NCBI GenBank assembly: GCA_040508515.1
Contig: JBEVMS010000248.1
Coordinates: forward strand, 1-10,540
Length of the DNA: 10,540 nt
Direction: 5' to 3'
Origin: JBEVMS01 sp040508515
GTDB lineage: Bacteria > Pseudomonadota > Gammaproteobacteria > Xanthomonadales > Rhodanobacteraceae
The notes under the pieces are model-generated. The model saw nothing but the letters and a program-made list of their open reading frames with translations, did not search any database and was not told the DNA's origin. Position numbers and translations under genes: made by a program. Shown here piece after piece: positions 5,522 to 10,540 of this stretch (positions within the stretch are counted from its first letter, which is position 1; each line of letters starts with the position of its first letter).

Positions 5522-8041
5522 TCAGCGATTCGGCTTGACCGGTGGCGTGTGCCCACTGTCTAAGGGCGGTTCGCTGGCGTCTGGCTTGTCATGTGCATCC
5601 GTCGCGGCGGGCAGCAACGCCTTCGGGATCACGTTGGGCGTCGCGCCAGCCTTGGTCCGGCTGCGGCGGTGGATCACCATGGCCTGTGGGCTGGACATCG
5701 ACAGCTCGGCGTCACGCAGGCGCTGAAGGATTTCAAACAAAAGATCGCTCTTGGTGCCGCCGACATCGCGCGGACTGCGCACGTAGCCGGTGGCGACGAA
5801 CACCATGCCGCTGGCGTCCAGCTGGTCCAGAGTGACCGATGGCGCGGGGTTATCGAGCACTGAGGCGTGCTCGTTGAACGTAGTCATCACCAATTGGCGG
5901 GTTTTGCTGGCGTCGGTATCCAGCGGCATGGGCAATTTGATCTGTACTCGGCCAAGCGCATTGGCCAGGGTTACGTTGCGCACGTTCTGGGTGATCAACT
6001 GCGAATTGGGCACGATCACGGTGGAGCGATCGCCCAACTGGATTTCAGTGGCGCGCACATTGATTCGGCGCACATCACCCTCGACATCGCCGATGCTGAC
6101 CCAATCGCCCACCTTGACCGGCCGCTCGGCCAGCAGAATCAGGCCGGAGATGAAATTTTGCACGATCGCTTGCAGGCCAAAGCCGATACCGACCGATAGC
6201 GCGCTGGCGATCCAGGCGATGCTTTGCAGGCTGACCTCGGCGGTGGCCAGCGCCAATAGCATCGCCAACACGCCGCCGACATAGCCGAACAGCGTGGTGA
6301 TCGAGTTCTTCATGCCCAGATCGAGCTCGGTCCGCGGCAGCAACTGGTCGGTCAACCAGCTTTTGATCAAACGTATGATCAGCAAACCCAGGGCGAACAC
6401 CAGGATGCCCTGCGCCAGCGACGCCGGCGCAATCTTGAGGTTGCCCAGGCTCTGCGCGGTGAACAGTTGGGTGGCGCGGCTCAAGATATCGCTGGGATCG
6501 GTGTGGAACGGCATCACCACAAAGCTCAGCGCCATCAGCAGCAACACACAGCGCAACACGCCGGAAAGCACTGTGGCGGTTTGTTCCAGTCGATTGGGTG
6601 CCACGCCAAACGCTTCCTGCATGCGCTGGCCGCTGCGTCCGTGCGGGTCGAACAGCGCCTCCAACACATCGTCAACCAAATGCAGCAGAAGATAGAGCGT
6701 GCACACCACCAGCCCGGTCCACATCATCTGACGGGCCAGGAAATACGCGAAAGCGATATAGCCGCTTATAACGCTCAACCAGCACAACGCCACCGTGACG
6801 AAGGCTGCGCCTACCAGCAAGCCGACCCACAACGGGCGTTTGGCCGGCTCCTCACCCGCAGCCAGCAGCGCGCGTCGGGCGCGGCCAAGCCGAAACAGCA
6901 GGGCGGCCACCAGTCCGCTGACGATCAAGGCGTTGAGGCCATTGGTGGCCACACCGATGGTCAGGCTGGCACCTATGCTGCTGTTGACCCTTTCGATCAG
7001 CACGAAAATGGCGGTGGCGGCCGCCAGCAGCCAGGGAAACGGGCGCAACTGCTCGGCGGCATCATCGGAAAGGTTGGGCAACCGCCAGGTCGGGCGTGCC
7101 ACCGAGAGCAAGCCGCGCCCCAGCCCGGCCAGGAAGGCGCAGAACCAGGCCAGCATGACCAGCGACTTGGCCAGGATTTCCAAATCCGCGTCCAACAGAT
7201 CGTGCGTGTTTATCGCCAGATACAGCAGTTGGGCGGCCACGCCGACGGTGAGCGCTGTAATCAACGCAACCGCCAGCGCCATGGCGCTGCGGCGCAGACG
7301 TCCGGACGGCATCTTGATCGTGCTTAGCTTGAGCAGCGCACGTTCCAGTAACAGGCGTCCGGCACTTACCAGCAGCAGCGCGGCGATCAAATAGCCGAGC
7401 AATGCGCCTCGGTAAGCCGGCTGCCAGGCTTGCGCCAACGCGCTGGCGACCGAGCGTCCCAGATCGCGCAAGCGTTCGTTGTCGTCGCCGATGTTGTGGA
7501 TCAGCGCGCTCCAGAACTCGCCGCTTAGCGGGGTGGCGGTGCGCGAGGCCAGCTTGGTTTCGAACTGGTCGCGGCGCATGCTGGCGATCTGGGTGGACAA
7601 CCGCGCGGCCTCCTGACTGATCAAGGCGATCTGCTTCACCTGCGCATCGAGGTCGGCCTTGGCCTTGCCCAACTCACGACGCTGATCCTTCATTTCCGGT
7701 GCTTCGGCGGGCGCGCCTTTCTCGGGCGTTGGTCCCAGTACCAGCAATTTCGCTTTGAGATTGTCGCTTTGCGGCGTTAGGGCGGCGCCCAATCGATCCG
7801 CTTGCTGTTGGATCACTATCACTTGGCTGCGGGAGTCGGCCAGAGTGGCGTCATCGACTTTCCCGGTGATCGTTTTGGTGATCTGGTCAAGCTGGGCGCT
7901 CAACTGATCGGCGGTAGGCAGTGCCGGGGTATCGTTGGTGCTGGTGTCATTGCCAGGGGGGGCCGTGTCTTGCGCATACAACGGCAGGCTGATCGCCAAG
8001 GCGAACAGCCACAGCGAGAAATATTTAAGCAGAATAGGCAT
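5522..8041 (-). CDS. Large MscS-superfamily mechanosensitive channel with periplasmic DUF3772-like domain
   Basis: This 839-residue inner-membrane channel should open under membrane tension to release solutes during osmotic downshock. Residues 1-23 form a signal peptide (MPILLKYFSLWLFALAISLP, cleavage after LYA). A periplasmic, partly coiled-coil region follows (about 40-165, rich in Q, K, E, A and L); the stretch about 120-190 resembles DUF3772 of large MscS homologues. About ten to eleven hydrophobic segments occupy 210-625. The MscS core is at the C-terminal side: the pore helix has small residues (SALSVGIGFGLQAIVQNFISGLIL, 613-636) and leads into AERPVKVGDWVSIGDVEGDV and the beta domain with IVPNSQLITQNVRN (676-689). 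A Pro/Asp-rich tail of about 45 residues ends the protein. Length and layout recall MscK and YbdG-to-YjeP-type large channels, but it is not a close MscK match by eye. The ATG at 8041 has no visible Shine-Dalgarno sequence; the signal peptide fixes the start. Confidence 0.93.
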   Translation of the reverse strand: MPILLKYFSLWLFALAISLPLYAQDTAPPGNDTSTNDTPALPTADQLSAQLDQITKTITGKVDDATLADSRSQVIVIQQQADRLGAALTPQSDNLKAKLLVLGPTPEKGAPAEAPEMKDQRRELGKAKADLDAQVKQIALISQEAARLSTQIASMRRDQFETKLASRTATPLSGEFWSALIHNIGDDNERLRDLGRSVASALAQAWQPAYRGALLGYLIAALLLVSAGRLLLERALLKLSTIKMPSGRLRRSAMALAVALITALTVGVAAQLLYLAINTHDLLDADLEILAKSLVMLAWFCAFLAGLGRGLLSVARPTWRLPNLSDDAAEQLRPFPWLLAAATAIFVLIERVNSSIGASLTIGVATNGLNALIVSGLVAALLFRLGRARRALLAAGEEPAKRPLWVGLLVGAAFVTVALCWLSVISGYIAFAYFLARQMMWTGLVVCTLYLLLHLVDDVLEALFDPHGRSGQRMQEAFGVAPNRLEQTATVLSGVLRCVLLLMALSFVVMPFHTDPSDILSRATQLFTAQSLGNLKIAPASLAQGILVFALGLLIIRLIKSWLTDQLLPRTELDLGMKNSITTLFGYVGGVLAMLLALATAEVSLQSIAWIASALSVGIGFGLQAIVQNFISGLILLAERPVKVGDWVSIGDVEGDVRRINVRATEIQLGDRSTVIVPNSQLITQNVRNVTLANALGRVQIKLPMPLDTDASKTRQLVMTTFNEHASVLDNPAPSVTLDQLDASGMVFVATGYVRSPRDVGGTKSDLLFEILQRLRDAELSMSSPQAMVIHRRSRTKAGATPNVIPKALLPAATDAHDKPDASEPPLDSGHTPPVKPNR

Positions 8042-8146
8042 GGGGTGGATGATCGGGGGGCGATGGCGGAGCGGTCAATCTCGAACTTGCGTGGGAGCGT
8101 TCCGGGTTTGGCGTAGCGTTCAGTAACGGGTAGCCAAGCTCACCGC

Positions 8147-8857
8147 ATGACGATTGATTTTGAATACGCACACAAGGCGTTGGCCTGGGATGGCGATATC
8201 GCCAGGGCACGTGCGTTGCAGCGTGAGCTGACGCATCGATTGCGGCTGGAAGATGACTACCCGCCGCTGCATCGCGTGGCTGGTGTCGATGTCGGTTTCG
8301 AAGATGGCGGCGAGACGACCCGCGCGGCCGCGGTGTTGCTCGACGGACCCAGTTTGCAACCCTTGGCGCAGGTGTTGGTGCGCCTGCCCACGAGGATGCC
8401 TTACATCCCGGGTCTGCTGTCGTTTCGCGAGCTGCCAGCGGTACTCGAAGCGCTGGCGCAATTGCCCCATACGCCGGATCTGATCTACGTGGACGGGCAG
8501 GGTATCGCCCATCCGCGTGGTCTGGGCATCGCCGCGCATCTGGGGGCTATCACCGATCTGCCGACCATCGGCGTGGCCAAGTCGATCCTGGTCGGCTGTC
8601 ACGGCGCGCTGGGCGAGTCGCGCGGCAGCCGCGCCGAACTGCGTTATCGCGGCCAGTTGATCGGCACGGTGCTGCGCAGCAAGAACAAGGTGCGTCCGTT
8701 GATCGTCTCGCCCGGCCATCGCGTGAGCATGGAAAGCGCCGCGCCTCTGGTGCTGGCCTGCTGCACGCGTTATCGCCTGCCTGAGCCGACCCGATTAGCC
8801 GATCGACTGGCCTCGCGGCGTGCGCCGCCGTCGGATGCGCAATTGTCTTTCATGTGA
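8147..8857 (+). CDS. nfi: Endonuclease V (deoxyinosine 3'-endonuclease)
   Basis: This 236-residue DNA-repair nuclease nicks the second phosphodiester bond 3' of deoxyinosine, the product of adenine deamination, with Mg2+ as cofactor. The protein is close to E. coli Nfi by eye. VAGVDVGF carries the first catalytic aspartate (D48). MPYIPGLLSFRE (84-95) holds the tyrosine wedge region (Y86, PYIPG) and the catalytic glutamate (E95). IYVDGQGIAHPRGLGIAAH (113-131) holds D116 and H122. PTIGVAKS (139-146) contains the conserved K145. GHRVSMESA (190-198) and the YRLPEPTRLAD block (209-219) are also family hallmarks. The length is close to the usual 220-240 residues and no key residue is missing. The ATG is the first start in the frame; no good Shine-Dalgarno sequence is visible. 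The gene is divergent from the channel gene across 105 bases and lies 90 bases before an ABC exporter. Confidence 0.97.
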   Translation: MTIDFEYAHKALAWDGDIARARALQRELTHRLRLEDDYPPLHRVAGVDVGFEDGGETTRAAAVLLDGPSLQPLAQVLVRLPTRMPYIPGLLSFRELPAVLEALAQLPHTPDLIYVDGQGIAHPRGLGIAAHLGAITDLPTIGVAKSILVGCHGALGESRGSRAELRYRGQLIGTVLRSKNKVRPLIVSPGHRVSMESAAPLVLACCTRYRLPEPTRLADRLASRRAPPSDAQLSFM

Positions 8858-8947
8858 CGGCGCAGCCCCGCTGATCGACCCGCGGCGACACCGGCCGCGA
8901 CGTATCCGATACCATGCCGCTTCACGCTGTGCGTTTGAGTGGTGCCG

Positions 8948-10540
8948 ATGATTTTCCGCTGGTTCGAATCGCTGATCGACGCCTTCAAGGAGCCGGTCGA
9001 CGGCATGCCGCCCAAGCAGGTGCTGCCGTTCTACGTGTTCTATCTGCGTCAGGCGTGGCCGGTGTTTGCGGCCGCTGGCGTGGTCGGGCTGGGGGTGGCG
9101 CTGGTCGAGGTGGCGTTGTTCGGCTTTTTGGGCCGCATCGTCGATATGACCCGCGAGCCGGCAGCGGGATTTTTCAGTCGACATGCCGGCGAGCTGATCT
9201 GGATGGCCTTCGTGGCGATGATCGCGCGGCCGGTGCTCAACAGCTTGCACGACCTGTTGGTGAATCAGGCGATCGTGCCCAGCTTGACCAATCGCATCCG
9301 CTGGCAAAACCATCGCTACGTGATCCGCCAGAGCCTGACGTTTTTCCAGAACGATTTCGCCGGACGCATCGCCAACCGCATCATGCAGACCGGTTCGAGC
9401 CTGCGCGAATCGGCGGTGCAGATCGTCGATGCGATCTGGTACGTGGTGATCTACACCGGCAGCGCGCTGGTGCTGTTTGCCCAAGCCGATGTCTGGCTGG
9501 CATTGCCGCTGCTGCTGTGGCTGGTGGTGTACATCGCGATCCTGGCCTACTTCGTGCCGCGCACGCGACTGCGTTCCTGGCATGCCTCGGAGGCGCGTTC
9601 CAAGCTGATGGGGCGCATCGTCGATGGGTATAGCAACGTGCTGACCTTGAAGCTGTTCGCGCACACCCAGCGGGAGGAGGCCTATGTCGCCGAGGCGATG
9701 GGCGAGCAGACCGACAAGTTGCGCCGCATGACCCGCTTGACCACCGCGATGGACGCGTCGATTACCGTACTCAACGGCTTTCTCATCGCCGGCACCTGCG
9801 GCTTGGCGATCTGGTTGTGGAGCCGCGGTCAGATCAGCGTGGGTGCGATCGCGCTGGCCACCGGCCTGGTGATCCGCATCAACAACATGTCCGGCTGGAT
9901 CATGTGGGTGGTAAACGGCATTTTTGAAAATGTCGGCACCGTGCAGGACGGCATCGAGACCATTTCGCAGCCGCGCACCGTGCAGGACCAGGCCGGCGCT
10001 GAACCGCTGGATGTGCCTCACGGCGGCGTGCGTTTTGAGCGCATCCAGTTTCACTACGGCAAACGCGGCGGGGTGATCGAGAACCTCACGCTGGACGTGC
10101 GTCCCGGTGAAAAGATCGGTCTGGTCGGGCCTTCCGGCGCCGGCAAGTCGACCCTGGTCAACGTGCTGCTGCGGCTATACGACCTCGAAGGCGGGCGCAT
10201 CCTGATCGACGGCCAGGACATCGCACAGGTGCAACAGGAAAGCCTGCGCGCGCAGATCGGCGTAGTCACCCAGGATACCTCGCTGCTGCATCGCTCGATC
10301 CGCGACAACCTGTTGTATGGTCGGCCCGATGCCAGCGAAGCGCAGATCGACGAGGCGGTGCGCAAGGCGCGCGCCGCCGAGTTCATCCCGCAGCTGACCG
10401 ACGGCGAAGGTCGCCGTGGCTACGACGCCCATGTCGGCGAACGCGGGGTCAAACTTTCCGGCGGCCAGCGTCAACGCATCGCGATCGCTCGCGTGCTGCT
10501 GAAAGACGCGCCGATCCTGGTGCTGGACGAAGCCACTTCG
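8948..10540 (+). CDS. ABC exporter half-transporter (fused permease and ATPase), cut at the right edge
   Basis: The frame is open from ATG 8948 to the window end (531 codons), so the C-terminus is missing. Residues about 35-325 form a type-1 exporter membrane domain with hydrophobic segments near 36-62, 82-98, 160-180, 183-203, 272-292 and 298-325, plus the cytoplasmic loop G-R-I-V-D-G-Y-S-N-V (222-231). The ATPase domain starts near 360. It shows the aromatic A-loop candidate (F368-H-Y370), Walker A GPSGAGKST (394-402, K400), Q-loop Q442, signature LSGGQRQR (503-510) and Walker B ILVLDE (523-528). The D-loop and switch histidine fall beyond the edge. It is one subfamily B (MsbA/MdlB-like) subunit that should form a homo- or heterodimer and export a lipid, peptide or drug; the cargo cannot be told. 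An in-frame TGA sits at 8936, followed by GTG codons at 8939 and 8942, so the start is tightly bounded and ATG 8948 is preferred. Confidence 0.94.
   Translation, partial: MIFRWFESLIDAFKEPVDGMPPKQVLPFYVFYLRQAWPVFAAAGVVGLGVALVEVALFGFLGRIVDMTREPAAGFFSRHAGELIWMAFVAMIARPVLNSLHDLLVNQAIVPSLTNRIRWQNHRYVIRQSLTFFQNDFAGRIANRIMQTGSSLRESAVQIVDAIWYVVIYTGSALVLFAQADVWLALPLLLWLVVYIAILAYFVPRTRLRSWHASEARSKLMGRIVDGYSNVLTLKLFAHTQREEAYVAEAMGEQTDKLRRMTRLTTAMDASITVLNGFLIAGTCGLAIWLWSRGQISVGAIALATGLVIRINNMSGWIMWVVNGIFENVGTVQDGIETISQPRTVQDQAGAEPLDVPHGGVRFERIQFHYGKRGGVIENLTLDVRPGEKIGLVGPSGAGKSTLVNVLLRLYDLEGGRILIDGQDIAQVQQESLRAQIGVVTQDTSLLHRSIRDNLLYGRPDASEAQIDEAVRKARAAEFIPQLTDGEGRRGYDAHVGERGVKLSGGQRQRIAIARVLLKDAPILVLDEATS

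Noticed and set aside
8109..8137. TTGGCG and TAGCCA boxes with a 17-base spacer as a promoter for endonuclease V.
   Set aside because: The -10 match is poor and it would start transcription only a few bases before the ATG; the evidence is too weak to annotate.
8795..10054. A 419-codon open frame antisense to the ABC exporter gene, plus other long antisense frames such as 2242-3174 and 1335-2063 on the minus strand and 6467-7327 on the plus strand.
   Set aside because: They lie opposite well-supported genes, their translations are rich in His, Arg, Gln and Gly as expected from the reverse complement of GC-rich codons, and they show no recognisable domain. They are composition artefacts.

Overview
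The window is a piece of ordinary, GC-rich (above 60% by eye) gammaproteobacterial chromosome. The protein set and sequence style point to Xanthomonadales, most likely Rhodanobacteraceae (Dyella, Rhodanobacter or Luteibacter type). That placement comes from recognising the proteins, not from a marker gene or a search. There is no rRNA, tRNA, CRISPR array, insertion sequence, integrase or attachment site that I can see. Coding density is high and all genes share the same GC-rich codon use.

Layout, left to right. (1) Bases 1-261, minus strand: the first 87 codons of a small membrane protein that runs off the left edge, possibly a PAP2-type phosphatase. (2) Bases 447-2105 and 2200-3846, plus strand: two consecutive exported serine hydrolases. 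The first is a penicillin-binding-protein/class C beta-lactamase-like enzyme, the second a putative-esterase-family alpha/beta hydrolase. The 94-base gap between them carries a 12-base perfect palindrome (GGTAACGTTACC) nested in a wider inverted repeat, an operator-like arrangement. (3) A strong hairpin with A/T tails at 3883-3908 separates this pair from a convergent minus-strand block and probably terminates from both sides. (4) Minus strand, read right to left: a large MscS-superfamily mechanosensitive channel (8041 to 5522), a VOC-fold protein (5466 to 5038) and a short-form 6-phosphogluconate dehydrogenase (4937 to 3933). (5) Plus strand, divergent from the channel gene: endonuclease V (8147-8857), then an ABC exporter half-transporter (8948 onward) cut by the right edge just after its Walker B motif.

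How they fit together. The two hydrolases are both predicted to be exported, lie close together on one strand and could act on related envelope or environmental substrates; this is inference. The channel, VOC protein and dehydrogenase are co-directional with gaps of 55 and 100 bases, so read-through is possible, but no shared pathway is evident. Endonuclease V (repair of deaminated DNA) and the exporter are housekeeping-type genes with no obvious link to each other.

I found no convincing new multi-gene system. The best leads are the operator-like palindrome before the esterase, the unassigned N-terminal region of that esterase, and a 15-base repeat found upstream of both hydrolase genes.
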